Part shown: positions 50,333 through 59,994 of the stretch, piece after piece
Layout of the letters: each line of letters begins with the position of its first letter
How positions within the stretch are numbered: the stretch's first letter is position 1
NCBI GenBank assembly: GCA_024103425.1
Contig: JAGFIS010000022.1
Coordinates: forward strand, 62,001 to 126,000
Length of the DNA: 64,000 nucleotides
Origin: Chitinophagaceae bacterium
GTDB lineage: Bacteria > Bacteroidota > Bacteroidia > Chitinophagales > Chitinophagaceae
Reading direction: 5' to 3'
The notes under the pieces: generated by a model
Seen by the model: only the letters and a program-made list of their open reading frames with translations
Told to the model about the DNA's origin: nothing
The model's database searches: none
Program-made: the position numbers and the translations under genes

Positions 50333-53300
50333 ATGCAAGGTAATTCAAGGAAAGTCCGTGTCGTAACGGCAGGTTCACTTTTTGATGGCCACGATGCTGC
50401 CATTAATATTATGCGCAGAATCATGCAGAGCAAAGGGGCTGAGATCATACATCTGGGACACAACCGCAGTGTGCACGAAATTGTAGAATGTGCTATCGAG
50501 GAGGACGCCGATGCCGTGGGCATCACCAGTTATCAGGGAGGGCATATCGAGTTCTTCAAATACATAAAGGATTTGCTGGAGAAGAATGGTTATGGCCATA
50601 TCAAAATATTCGGTGGTGGTGGAGGAACAATTCTTCCGACTGAAATTGAAGAGTTGCATAATTATGGCATCACGAGAATCTACTCACCCGATGATGGCCG
50701 CGGGATGGGATTAGAAGGAATGATAGAAGACATGCTTTCGTTGGCAGGTGACAGGTTAGAGAGGAAGGCTCCCGTTCACAACGGCAAAGAATTCGTTCTG
50801 GGTGAGTGGAAGGATGTAGGCTTCGTTGCTACATCGATAACTAAAGCGGAGGATGGTGAGCATGTAGAAGTGAAGAGGCATTCAGATACACCTGTTCTGG
50901 GTATTACAGGGACAGGCGGTGCGGGAAAATCATCCATCACGGATGAACTGGTTCGTCGCTTTTTGGTTTCCAATCCCGATAAAACAATTGGAGTGATTTC
51001 CGTAGATCCTTCGAGGAAAAAAACAGGCGGTGCTCTGCTGGGCGACAGGATTCGGATGAACTCTATCCATCATCCGCGTGCCTATATGCGCTCTATGGCA
51101 ACAAGGACCGATGACAAAGCGCTAAGCGATTCTGTAAGAGAAGCAATTGATATAGTAAAAGCCGGCGGGTACGATCTGGTGATTCTGGAAAGTGCAGGGG
51201 TAGGGCAGAGCGATGCTTCTATTCTGGATTATTCTGACGTAAGCCTATACGTTATGACACCGGAGTTCGGTGCTGCATCACAACTAGAAAAGATTAACAT
51301 GCTCGACTATGCAGATGTTGTCTGCATCAATAAGTTTGATAAAGCCGGAGCAGATGATGCACTGAGAGATGTAAAGAAACAGTACAAGCGCAACCACGAA
51401 CTGTGGAATGCAAAGGATACCGATCTGCCGGTTATTGGAACAGTGGCATCACAGTTCTCAGATCCCGGTTGTAATGAGCTGTATAACTTGCTTATCGATA
51501 AACTCAACGGGAAATCAGGCAAAGATTATCAAAAATACAGGCCGACTCTTATTGCCGATATGCATTCCGTGGGTATTATTCCTCCAAAAAGGCAGCGCTA
51601 TCTGGCAGAGATAGCTGAAACGATAGACAAGTATAACGAAGATGCCAAAGAGCAATCAGTACTGGCTTCCAGATGGTATCGCCTGACCGGGGCTGCAGAA
51701 GCCCTACCCGCAAAAGATGAAACCTTAGAAAAATTAATCGAAGAGACTAAAGAACAACTGACGCCTGCCAACAGAAAGATGGTGGAAGGATGGGAGGTGT
51801 TGCGGGATAGTTATAAAAAAGAATTTTACGAATACAATGTGCGTGATAAAGTTGTAAAACAACCGCTGTTTTACGAATCGCTGTCACATTCAAAGATTCC
51901 GAAGATTTCTGTACCGCGTTATCGCGACTGGGGTGAGATTCTCCACTGGCAACTGCAGGAGAACTTCCCGGGGATGTTTCCTTTTACCGCCGGCGTGTTT
52001 CCGCTAAAGCGGTCCGGTGAAGACCCGACAAGAATGTTTGCCGGCGAGGGTGGGCCTGAAAGAACTAACCGACGATTCCACTATGTGAGCGTTGGTCAGC
52101 CTGCAAAGCGCTTGAGTACCGCATTTGACAGTGTGACGCTTTACGGTGAGGATCCTGCAAGACGTCCTGATATCTATGGAAAAATCGGTAACTCAGGGGT
52201 GAGCATCGCTACCCTGAACGATGCCAAGAAATTGTACAGCGGCTTTGACCTATGCGATCCCAAGACTTCTGTGAGCATGACCATCAACGGACCGGCTCCA
52301 ATGATGCTGGCCTTTTTTATGAATGCGGCCATCGATCAGCAGTGCGAGAAGTACATTATTGAAAATGATCTGCAGGAAGAGGTCAACAAGAAGATTGAAG
52401 CAAAATACGATATCAGAAAATTGCCGAGGTATATGGGTGCAGATGGCAAGCCTGTTCACCCTGAAAGGGGTAGCCTGATTGGGAATCTGCCGAATGGCAA
52501 TGACGGCCTTGGTTTGCGATTGTTGGGAATTTCGGGAGAAGAAGTATTACCGAAAGAAGTGTACGAAGAGATAAAAGCAAGAGCGCTTTCTACTGCCCGC
52601 GGTACTGTGCAGGCAGATATCCTGAAAGAAGATCAGGCGCAGAATACCTGTATCTTCTCAACCGAGTTTGCCCTCAAAATGATGGGGGATATTCAGGAAT
52701 ACTTCATTCAGAATAGAGTACAGAATTTCTACTCAGTGTCCATCAGTGGTTATCACATTGCCGAAGCAGGTGCCAACCCTATCACACAGTTAGCTTTCAC
52801 GCTCAGCAACGGGTTTACCTATGTCGAGTACTACCTCAGCCGCGGAATGAAGATTGATGATTTTGCACACAATCTATCATTCTTCTTCAGCAACGGGATG
52901 GACCCGGAGTATAGTGTAATCGGGCGTGTGGCACGCCGTATATGGGCTAAGGCTATGAAGCATAAATACAACGCCAATGAGCGATCTCAGAAACTGAAGT
53001 ACCATATTCAGACCAGCGGACGCAGTCTGCATGCTCAGGAAATCGACTTCAATGATATTCGTACGACACTGCAAGCGCTGTATGCCATCTACGATAATTG
53101 TAACAGTCTGCATACGAATGCTTATGACGAAGCAATTACTACACCGACGGAGGAAAGTGTGAGGCGTGCAATGGCGATCCAACTCATCATCAACAGGGAA
53201 TTAGGAACGGCAAAGAATGAAAACCCATTGCAGGGAAGCTTCCTGATTGAAGAGTTGACCGATTTAGTGGAAGAGGCAGTGATGGCTGAGTTCAACCGTA

Positions 53301-53698
53301 TCTCCGACAGGGGAGGTGTTTTGGGAGCGATGGAGCGCATGTATCAGCGTAACACCATTCAGGAGGAAAGCCTCTATTACGAGCGTCTCAAAAATAACGG
53401 AGAGTATCCGATTGTAGGTGTCAATACCTTCCTGAACAAAGAAGGATCGCCCACAATTATTCCGGGAGAAGTCATCCGCAGCACACCGGAAGAGAAAGAA
53501 GCTCAGATAAAAAATGTGGAGGCCTTTAAGGAGTTTCATAAAGATAAGAGTGAAGAAATGCTCACCCGCCTGAAGGATGTATCAGTGCACAACGGAAACA
53601 TTTTTGCAGAACTGATGGAGACTGTGAAGTATTGCACACTCGGCCAGATAACCCATGCATTATATGAGGTAGGAGGGCAGTACAGGAGAAATATGTAA
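50333..53698 (+). CDS. icmF: Fused isobutyryl-CoA mutase (methylmalonyl-CoA mutase family)
   Basis: This B12-dependent enzyme interconverts isobutyryl-CoA and n-butyryl-CoA and carries its own G-protein chaperone. The 1121-residue protein has three parts. The N-terminal cobalamin-binding domain ([11 protein letters not shown] with the lower-ligand histidine, [19 protein letters not shown]) occupies residues 8-140. The MeaB-like GTPase follows at about 185-400 (Walker [10 protein letters not shown] near 195, NKFDKAG). The large TIM-barrel mutase domain begins near 530, with [29 protein letters not shown] and [13 protein letters not shown] segments. The ATG at 50333 gives [21 protein letters not shown], the usual start; an in-frame GTG at 50246 is upstream of a promoter. 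No cobalamin riboswitch was recognised. Confidence 0.92.
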   Translation: MQGNSRKVRVVTAGSLFDGHDAAINIMRRIMQSKGAEIIHLGHNRSVHEIVECAIEEDADAVGITSYQGGHIEFFKYIKDLLEKNGYGHIKIFGGGGGTILPTEIEELHNYGITRIYSPDDGRGMGLEGMIEDMLSLAGDRLERKAPVHNGKEFVLGEWKDVGFVATSITKAEDGEHVEVKRHSDTPVLGITGTGGAGKSSITDELVRRFLVSNPDKTIGVISVDPSRKKTGGALLGDRIRMNSIHHPRAYMRSMATRTDDKALSDSVREAIDIVKAGGYDLVILESAGVGQSDASILDYSDVSLYVMTPEFGAASQLEKINMLDYADVVCINKFDKAGADDALRDVKKQYKRNHELWNAKDTDLPVIGTVASQFSDPGCNELYNLLIDKLNGKSGKDYQKYRPTLIADMHSVGIIPPKRQRYLAEIAETIDKYNEDAKEQSVLASRWYRLTGAAEALPAKDETLEKLIEETKEQLTPANRKMVEGWEVLRDSYKKEFYEYNVRDKVVKQPLFYESLSHSKIPKISVPRYRDWGEILHWQLQENFPGMFPFTAGVFPLKRSGEDPTRMFAGEGGPERTNRRFHYVSVGQPAKRLSTAFDSVTLYGEDPARRPDIYGKIGNSGVSIATLNDAKKLYSGFDLCDPKTSVSMTINGPAPMMLAFFMNAAIDQQCEKYIIENDLQEEVNKKIEAKYDIRKLPRYMGADGKPVHPERGSLIGNLPNGNDGLGLRLLGISGEEVLPKEVYEEIKARALSTARGTVQADILKEDQAQNTCIFSTEFALKMMGDIQEYFIQNRVQNFYSVSISGYHIAEAGANPITQLAFTLSNGFTYVEYYLSRGMKIDDFAHNLSFFFSNGMDPEYSVIGRVARRIWAKAMKHKYNANERSQKLKYHIQTSGRSLHAQEIDFNDIRTTLQALYAIYDNCNSLHTNAYDEAITTPTEESVRRAMAIQLIINRELGTAKNENPLQGSFLIEELTDLVEEAVMAEFNRISDRGGVLGAMERMYQRNTIQEESLYYERLKNNGEYPIVGVNTFLNKEGSPTIIPGEVIRSTPEEKEAQIKNVEAFKEFHKDKSEEMLTRLKDVSVHNGNIFAELMETVKYCTLGQITHALYEVGGQYRRNM

Positions 53699-53702
53699 TG
53701 GC

Positions 53703-53710
53703 TATTTTTG
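53703..53710 (+). promoter_or_regulatory. Bacteroidota -7 element of the PGRP-type amidase gene
   Basis: TATTTTTG is an exact TAnnTTTG match just after the icmF stop and 22 bases before the ATG at 53733. Confidence 0.55.
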
Positions 53711-53732
53711 TTGCTCAAAATCTAAAATCGCC

Positions 53733-54527
53733 ATGAGAAAAGTTTTCCTTTTTCTGACTGTAATCATTTTTATCTCTTGCAGCTCTAATCGTTATGCTGC
53801 TACAAATAAAGATTATAAACGCCAGGCGAAAGAACTGGCAAAGGAAATCAAACGCTATCCTTTAAAGGGAACGATGAAGGACTGGGTAGGTACTACTAAT
53901 TTCAACCTTCGCAAGCCGAATATTGTAGTCATCCATCATACTGCACAAAACAGTTGCGAACAAACATTACAAACCTTCACGTTACCGCGCACACAGGTGA
54001 GCGCACATTATGTAATCTGTAAAGACGGAACTGTCCATCACATGCTCAACGATTATCTGCGCGCCTGGCATGCGGGATTAGGCTCATGGGGAAATATCAG
54101 AGATGTCAACTCCAGCAGTATCGGTATCGAATTAGATAATAATGGGTTTGAACCTTTCCCGGATGCGCAGATCAACAGCCTCTTAGTGTTGCTCGATACG
54201 TTGAAAACAAAATATAGTGTACCTCAGGCTAACTTTATCGGGCATGCCGATTTGGCACCGAAACGGAAAAACGATCCCAACGTCAACTTCCCATGGGAGT
54301 TGTTAGCAGAGAAAGGATTTGGTATCTGGCACGGAGACACAAGTGCAATTGAAGTGCCTGCTGATTTCAACCCGATTATGGCGCTGAGAATTATAGGTTA
54401 TTCAGTAGAAGATCCGGCTGATGCCATCAGGGCTTTCGGAAGGCATTTTTTGAAGCAGGATGATTATACTGAATTCACCGAAGGAGATTTAAAGATCTTG
54501 TACGATTTGATGAAGAAATCGGAATAG
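53733..54527 (+). CDS. N-acetylmuramoyl-L-alanine amidase lipoprotein, Amidase_2/PGRP type
   Basis: This is a zinc-dependent amidase of 264 residues, anchored as a lipoprotein: the lipobox FISC puts the modified cysteine at residue 16. The domain shows NIVVIHHTAQNSCE (first zinc histidine), VSAHYVICKDGTVHHMLND, AWHAGLGSWG, SIGIELDNNG and NFIGHADLAPKRKNDPN (third ligand region), the peptidoglycan recognition protein pattern. The C-terminus (residues about 205-264) is a small helical domain with IMALRIIGYSVEDP. It probably works in cell wall recycling or remodelling with the Amidase_3 protein encoded 5 kb upstream. Confidence 0.9.
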   Translation: MRKVFLFLTVIIFISCSSNRYAATNKDYKRQAKELAKEIKRYPLKGTMKDWVGTTNFNLRKPNIVVIHHTAQNSCEQTLQTFTLPRTQVSAHYVICKDGTVHHMLNDYLRAWHAGLGSWGNIRDVNSSSIGIELDNNGFEPFPDAQINSLLVLLDTLKTKYSVPQANFIGHADLAPKRKNDPNVNFPWELLAEKGFGIWHGDTSAIEVPADFNPIMALRIIGYSVEDPADAIRAFGRHFLKQDDYTEFTEGDLKILYDLMKKSE

Positions 54528-54672
54528 TGTTCCTCACTTTGAATTCGGATAATAGTTCCGGATGAAGGGAATTGTTATAGAGAAGCAATAAATCTGTGCT
54601 TTCTGTGACATGTGTTTCGAGGGTTTCTTTGTACTTTTAGCGCTCATTATTTTCAAATAATAAAAATCAAAA

Positions 54673-55836
54673 ATGCAATTAGTTGAGGTAGCCGGTAAGA
54701 AGCTGGAAAAGGATTTTTTATTAATGCCCCTCTCCATTTATAAAGACGATCCTCATTACATCCGTCCGCTCGATAAAGATGTTCTTGGCGTATTTAATCC
54801 TGAGGTGAATAAGGCTTTTCGCCATGGTGAGGTGAACAGGTGGTTGCTTCAAAATGACGATGGTGAATACATCGGAAGAATTGCAGCCTTTGTCAATAAA
54901 AAGTACAAGAGCAAAGGAGATACGCAACCTACTGGCGGTATTGGTTTTTTTGAGTGTATCAATAATCAGGAGGCTGCTGACATGCTTTTCGATGTGAGCA
55001 AGAGCTGGCTGATGCAGCGAGGGATGGAAGCGATGGATGGGCCGATCAATTTCGGTGAGCGGGATAAGTTTTGGGGCCTGGTAGTAGAAGGTTTTATGGA
55101 GCCGATATATCAGATGAATTACAACCCACCGTATTATCAGGAACTGTTTGAAAACTACGGCTTCAAACTTTTTTATAAGCAGATGTGCTATGCGATGAAG
55201 GTTTCACAGCCGTTGGATGAGAAGTTTTATAAGCAACATGCAAAAGTGAAAGCGGATGGGGATTTCAAAGCCAAGATGATCAATAAAAGACAACTGAAAA
55301 AGTTTTCTGACGATTTTACCAGAGTGTATAATGAAGCATGGGCATCGCACGAAGGCAATAAGACCTTGCGTGAAGATGTTGCCTATAAGATGTTTCAAGC
55401 CATGAAACCGGTGATTGATGAAAGAATCGTCTGGTATGTATATTATAAGGACAGGCCGGTGGCAATCTGGCTGAATCTGCCAGATTTGAACCAGATCTTC
55501 AAAAAGTTCAACGGAAAATTCGGTCTGATTGAGAAAATCCGCTTTTTGATTATGAAGGCCAGAAAGATGAATACAAAGTTCACAGGTATAATTTTTGGCG
55601 TAGTGCCCGAGTTTCAGGGTAAAGGGGTGGATTCTTTTATGATTATCGAGGGAGCAAATCTCATCAAGGGTAAATCATTGTATGAGGATTATGAGATGCA
55701 GTGGCAGGGAGATTTCAATCCTAAAATGCTGAATATCTCTAAAAATCTGGGAGCTTACCCGAGCAGGATACTGATCACTTACAGGTACTTATTTGACAGG
55801 ACAAAAGAATATAAACGGCATCCAATATTTCACTAA
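54673..55836 (+). CDS. GNAT-superfamily-like protein of unknown function (YghO-like)
   Basis: This 387-residue cytoplasmic protein begins MQLVEVAGKKLEKDFLLMP and has the pattern of a conserved family related to YghO: YKDDPHYIRPLDKDV, GRIAAFVNKKYK, GFFECINNQEAADMLFD and EAMDGPINFGERDKFWGLV. A second half carries VAIWLNLPDLN and IIFGVVPEFQGKGVDSFMI, the latter like a GNAT acetyl-CoA binding loop (QGKGV). The two halves suggest a tandem GNAT arrangement. Substrate unknown. TACTTTTA at 54632-54639 is a one-mismatch -7 element. No coupling to its neighbours is evident. Confidence 0.7.
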   Translation: MQLVEVAGKKLEKDFLLMPLSIYKDDPHYIRPLDKDVLGVFNPEVNKAFRHGEVNRWLLQNDDGEYIGRIAAFVNKKYKSKGDTQPTGGIGFFECINNQEAADMLFDVSKSWLMQRGMEAMDGPINFGERDKFWGLVVEGFMEPIYQMNYNPPYYQELFENYGFKLFYKQMCYAMKVSQPLDEKFYKQHAKVKADGDFKAKMINKRQLKKFSDDFTRVYNEAWASHEGNKTLREDVAYKMFQAMKPVIDERIVWYVYYKDRPVAIWLNLPDLNQIFKKFNGKFGLIEKIRFLIMKARKMNTKFTGIIFGVVPEFQGKGVDSFMIIEGANLIKGKSLYEDYEMQWQGDFNPKMLNISKNLGAYPSRILITYRYLFDRTKEYKRHPIFH

Positions 55837-55882
55837 GGATGTGGAGGGGTTGAATATTTCCTTCTTTTAAAACTAACATCAC

Positions 55883-58714
55883 ATGAAAAGAAAAAATTCT
55901 ATCCGTCGGACGATGGCTCCGGTGGCATTGCTATCTTTTTTGTTGTCTCTGCTTTGCATCCCGGCATGGTCGCAGGAAAAACAAATGTTGACTCCTGATA
56001 AGTATAAACATTGGGAGAGTCTGGGTTTTCAGACGACTTTCTCTCCTGATGGAAAATGGCTGATTTATACTGTGAACAAAGACAGTTCGGAAATGAGAAT
56101 TAACAATTTGAAGAGTAAAACAGAGCAGGTTGTATTATTCGGTTCAGGAGCTAAGTTTTCTGAAACCGGTAACTGGCTGGCTTATCTTACAGGAGTTTCT
56201 AAAACAGAAAGGGAGAAGTTGACAAAACAGAATAAGCCTGTCCAGAATACACTTCGGATACAAAACACTGTAACAGGCGATACTCTTAGTATCAATGCAG
56301 TGCAAAGTTTTTCTTTTAGCCCCAATAACAAATACATGGCACTGACCGGTTATACCGAAAAAGGAAGCCGGGCGTCGATGTTGCGTATTTTGAACCTCAA
56401 GGATTATTCAATTGCGAGCTTTGGAGGAGTATCAGAAAACAGTTGGGCGGGTAGCGGTTCCTTACTCGCATTCATAATCGGATCCGATCAAAGCGAAACC
56501 TACAGCCTGCAATTGTACAATGCAGAAACAGGTAGGGTACGAACATTAAAGACTTCAGGTACTAAACTTTCCGGGGCTACCTGGATTGACAAGGGTACCG
56601 ATTTGTTTGTACTGAATGAAGTGAAAGATTCAGCTTATAAAGATGAGACAAACAAGATCTTTGTTTGGAAAGGCCTTGATAAAAAAGACCCTAAGCAATT
56701 TGAACTCGATCCTTACAAAGTAGATATTCTTTCCGGTGAATACAGTGTGGCATCAAGGCCCAGATGGAATAGGGATGGCTCAATGATATTCTTCAATATG
56801 CTGCCGCGTAAATCGGTAAAAGAAAAACCGGAGTTTGAAGTTGAGATGCCTAAAGGGGTTGATTATTCGGATGTTCAGGTTTGGTATTCAGAAGATTACA
56901 GAATCATCCCCGAACAAAGATCATCAGCAAACCGCGACAGGAATAAAACTTATGCTGCTGTATGGAGATTGAACTCGGGACAGGTAACTAAAGTAGGGAG
57001 TGATCTTGATGAGAATGTAACCTTTATCGGAAACGGAGACTGGGCAACAGAAGCCGACAGTAAGGGTTATAAAGAACTGAACATGTTTGACGAACCGGGT
57101 TTCACACTGTGGAGCGACTGGTATCTCGTAAACACTAAGACTGGAGAAAGAAAACCGCTTGTAAAAGAAGTAAGGCATTTTATGGGGGCCAGTCCTTCAG
57201 GCCGGTATATTGTCTGGTTCAAGGACAAAGACTTCTGGTCGTACGATACAAAGACCGGACAACAGGTGAATCTGACAAGTGGGATTAAAGCCAACTTTGA
57301 TAACATACTGGATGATCATCCCGGAGCACCCAAGCCCAATGGGTCTGTTGAGTGGTTCAGCACCGAAGATGCGATGCTGCTGACAAGCCAGTATGATGTG
57401 TGGAAGGTTAGCCCGGATGGTAAGAAAATAGAACAACTGACTAACGGGGAAAAAGACAGCATTATGTACCGCTATACTCGCACGAGCGGCGGTGGAGGTG
57501 GGTTCGGATTCTTCAGAATGAGCACCGGAAGCATTGATGGCATAGACCCGAAAGAACCGCTGTATTTTTCAATGAACGGTCAGTGGACCAAAAATTCAGG
57601 ATATGCGGTATTGCCACCAAAAGGCAGCTTGACAACTTTAATCTATGAGCCCATCAAAGTTTCGCGCTTGCAGAAAGCAGACAGCGCTCAGGTATTCTCT
57701 TTTGTGAAAGAAGACTTCCATTTATCGCCCAATATTTATGTTAGTAATGGCACCAACCTGACGAAGGCGACACAGTTATCGAATACGAATGCTTTCCAGA
57801 AGGATTATGAGTGGGGACGTTCTGAACTGATTGATTTTACCAGAGACAAAACAGGAGAGCGTTTGCAAGGTGTACTGCTCTATCCTGCAGGATATGATGC
57901 GTCAAAGAAATATCCGATGATTGTTTACCAATATGAAAGGCTTTCTCAGCAATTGCACAATTATGTAGCTCCGAGTCAGGAAAGCCCTTACAATGTAACT
58001 GCATGGACATTGAACGGATATTTTGTTCTGTTGCCCGACATTACTTATGAAGCAGGCGATCCGGGATTGTCTGCGTTGCGTTGTGTGGTGCCTGCAGTGA
58101 AAGCGGTAATCAGCAAAGGTTTGGTTGACGAGAAGAAAGTGGGTTTGGTAGGGCACTCTTTCGGTGGTTACCAGGCACTCTTTATTCCGACGCAGACCGA
58201 TCTCTTCGCTGCGGTTGTAGAAGGTGCAGGTATATCCAGCCTGATGGATTTCCCCGGTCAGATTCACTGGAACGGCGGGGCACCCGAATGGTCGCACTAT
58301 GAAACGGGACAGTTCAGGATGGGTGTGCCACCGTGGGAGAATATGGAAATCTATATGAGGAATTCTCCGCTGAATTATATCCAGAACCTGAATACCCCGA
58401 TGCTGATGTTTACGGGCAGCAGCGATGGAACGGTAGATTGGCATCAGGCAATTCACTTTTACAACTATGCCCGAAGAGCAGGTAAAAAAGATGTGGTAAT
58501 GCTCGTCTATCCCGGTCAGAATCACTCGCCGGGGACAGAGTCTTCAAAGATCGATTACCATATCCGCATTCAACAGTGGTTTGGCCACTGGCTGAAAGAC
58601 GAGCCAGCTAAAAAGTGGATGAAGGGGGTCAGCTATATCGAATATGAAGATCAGTTGAAGGAAAAGAAGGTGAAGATACCGGAGGCTTTTCATGAAGTTG
58701 ATACACAATTTTAA
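55883..58714 (+). CDS. Secreted S9 family prolyl oligopeptidase-like peptidase
   Basis: This exported serine peptidase of 943 residues, longer than the DPP-IV-like one upstream, has a basic N-terminus and signal peptide (residues 1-30, ending IPAWSQ). A long beta-propeller region contains repeated blades with FSPDGKWLIYTV, FSFSPNNKYMALTG and RPRWNRDGSMIFFN. The catalytic domain has GHSFGG with the nucleophile near residue 757, the aspartate in FTGSSDGTVDW near 847 and the histidine in GQNHSPG near 880. It does not carry the paired glutamates of DPP-IV at an obvious place, so an endo- or aminoacyl-peptidase role is possible. A strong terminator follows. Confidence 0.88.
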   Translation: MKRKNSIRRTMAPVALLSFLLSLLCIPAWSQEKQMLTPDKYKHWESLGFQTTFSPDGKWLIYTVNKDSSEMRINNLKSKTEQVVLFGSGAKFSETGNWLAYLTGVSKTEREKLTKQNKPVQNTLRIQNTVTGDTLSINAVQSFSFSPNNKYMALTGYTEKGSRASMLRILNLKDYSIASFGGVSENSWAGSGSLLAFIIGSDQSETYSLQLYNAETGRVRTLKTSGTKLSGATWIDKGTDLFVLNEVKDSAYKDETNKIFVWKGLDKKDPKQFELDPYKVDILSGEYSVASRPRWNRDGSMIFFNMLPRKSVKEKPEFEVEMPKGVDYSDVQVWYSEDYRIIPEQRSSANRDRNKTYAAVWRLNSGQVTKVGSDLDENVTFIGNGDWATEADSKGYKELNMFDEPGFTLWSDWYLVNTKTGERKPLVKEVRHFMGASPSGRYIVWFKDKDFWSYDTKTGQQVNLTSGIKANFDNILDDHPGAPKPNGSVEWFSTEDAMLLTSQYDVWKVSPDGKKIEQLTNGEKDSIMYRYTRTSGGGGGFGFFRMSTGSIDGIDPKEPLYFSMNGQWTKNSGYAVLPPKGSLTTLIYEPIKVSRLQKADSAQVFSFVKEDFHLSPNIYVSNGTNLTKATQLSNTNAFQKDYEWGRSELIDFTRDKTGERLQGVLLYPAGYDASKKYPMIVYQYERLSQQLHNYVAPSQESPYNVTAWTLNGYFVLLPDITYEAGDPGLSALRCVVPAVKAVISKGLVDEKKVGLVGHSFGGYQALFIPTQTDLFAAVVEGAGISSLMDFPGQIHWNGGAPEWSHYETGQFRMGVPPWENMEIYMRNSPLNYIQNLNTPMLMFTGSSDGTVDWHQAIHFYNYARRAGKKDVVMLVYPGQNHSPGTESSKIDYHIRIQQWFGHWLKDEPAKKWMKGVSYIEYEDQLKEKKVKIPEAFHEVDTQF

Positions 58715-58734
58715 GAAACCAAATTTTTCTTTAC

Positions 58735-58767
58735 AAAAATCCTCCTGCCGGTAGCGGGGGGATTTTT
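58735..58767. terminator. Bidirectional rho-independent terminator
   Basis: A 14-base-pair stem (AAAAATCCTCCTGC with GCGGGGGGATTTTT, two of the pairs T-G) closes a 5-base loop CGGTA. The stem ends are A- and T-rich, so it gives a T-tail on either strand. It lies between convergent genes with stops at 58714 and 58813. Confidence 0.85.
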
Positions 58768-58812
58768 ATTGTATCGAAGTGCTTCCTGCAAATCCCCCTC
58801 TCAATCTATTCT

Positions 58813-59970
58813 TTATGATTCTTTAAAGTCAGGGTACAATAGATATTTATTCCTGATCCTCTTGAAAGCCTCTATTCCTTCCTGCCATGATGCACGCATC
58901 TCTTCTTCCGTTTGCCCTTCAGTAATCGCTTCTCTTAATGACCGGTTTCCGGCCAGAAGGTCGAAGTGATTGTCGTTGCCGAGATAGCCGTCGAAGAAGT
59001 TTTCTTTATCTCTGTAGAGTCCGTACGCTTTAATGAGCCAGTGCAAACGGATCTTCTTGTCTGTTTGTATCAATGCCTCCTCTTTACTTTCTGCTACCTG
59101 ATATCCATAACACGTTTGTCCGTTGAATTTCGGGTCAGTAGCCCCTTTCATTGGTATCGGTGTAAAACTGTATAAATCAGGAGGAAATGACGGATGACCG
59201 AACACACGGAATGCCTTATCCGTTCCCCTACCGATGCTGCAAGCGGTTCCTTCAAAAAAACAGGTAGATGGATACAGGTAAACAGATGTCATATCGGGCA
59301 GGTTAGGAGATGGCCTGACGGGCAGTTTATAAAGTGAGTCGTGCGTATAGTTTTTGCAGGGAATCACCGTCAGATCAATATTCTTTTCTTCACTTCTCAG
59401 CCATTGCTCACCTGCTAACATCAAGGCATATTCGCCGATTGTCATTCCATAAACGATGGGAACAGGGTTTTGTCCCAGGTGAGAATTGAATTCTTTTTCC
59501 AGTAGAGGACCGTCAATGTAAAACCCGTTTGGATTTGGACGATCCAGAATAATTAAAGGCTTGTTATTCTCCGCAGCTGCTTCCATGAACCATTGCAGTG
59601 AACTGGTATACGTGAAAAACCGACATCCAACATCCTGGATATCAAAGACAAGAATATCCGCGTCGCTGAGTTCTTCCGGTGTTGGTTTATAATGGTCTCC
59701 CCAAAGGGAAATGGCAGGAATACCTGTTTTTGAGTCAATAGCATTGGCTATTGCAGCCCCGTCATCACCATCGCCTCTGAAACCGTGTTCGGGTCCGAAG
59801 ATCTTAACCACGCTTATTTTGTGCCGGAGCAGAAGGTCTATCAAGTGTTCCTCTTCAACAAGCGCTGTATGGTTAGTCAGTACAGCCACACGCTTCCCCA
59901 CGAGTAGTGGCAGGTAGCTGTCTGTACTGTATGCACCCGGAAGGATGTTTTGTTTTTCTGCTCCTGGCAT
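58813..59970 (-). CDS. DUF1343/NamZ-family exo-beta-N-acetylmuramidase-like protein, no signal peptide
   Basis: This 385-residue protein matches the DUF1343 family, whose member NamZ releases N-acetylmuramic acid from peptidoglycan fragments. Landmarks are ILPGAYSTDSYLPLLVGKRV, VAVLTNHTALV, KIFGPEHGFRG, DILVFDIQDVGCRFFTYTSS, LIILDRPNPNGFYIDGPLL and IVYGMTIGEYALMLAGE. The family is normally exported, but this frame begins MPGAEKQ just before the conserved domain and a TAA lies four codons upstream in frame, so no signal peptide can be encoded. It starts 24 bases after the tricorn-like gene and is presumably co-transcribed with it. Either the enzyme is cytoplasmic here or the 5' end was lost. 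Confidence 0.85.
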   Translation of the reverse strand: MPGAEKQNILPGAYSTDSYLPLLVGKRVAVLTNHTALVEEEHLIDLLLRHKISVVKIFGPEHGFRGDGDDGAAIANAIDSKTGIPAISLWGDHYKPTPEELSDADILVFDIQDVGCRFFTYTSSLQWFMEAAAENNKPLIILDRPNPNGFYIDGPLLEKEFNSHLGQNPVPIVYGMTIGEYALMLAGEQWLRSEEKNIDLTVIPCKNYTHDSLYKLPVRPSPNLPDMTSVYLYPSTCFFEGTACSIGRGTDKAFRVFGHPSFPPDLYSFTPIPMKGATDPKFNGQTCYGYQVAESKEEALIQTDKKIRLHWLIKAYGLYRDKENFFDGYLGNDNHFDLLAGNRSLREAITEGQTEEEMRASWQEGIEAFKRIRNKYLLYPDFKES

Positions 59971-59994
59971 ACTAACAGTGAATTAATGAGTGTT

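Noticed and set aside
57902..58525. 207-codon ORF opposite the S9 peptidase
   Set aside because: It covers the conserved catalytic domain of the peptidase on the other strand; its sequence has no domain and is rich in residues expected of a shadow.
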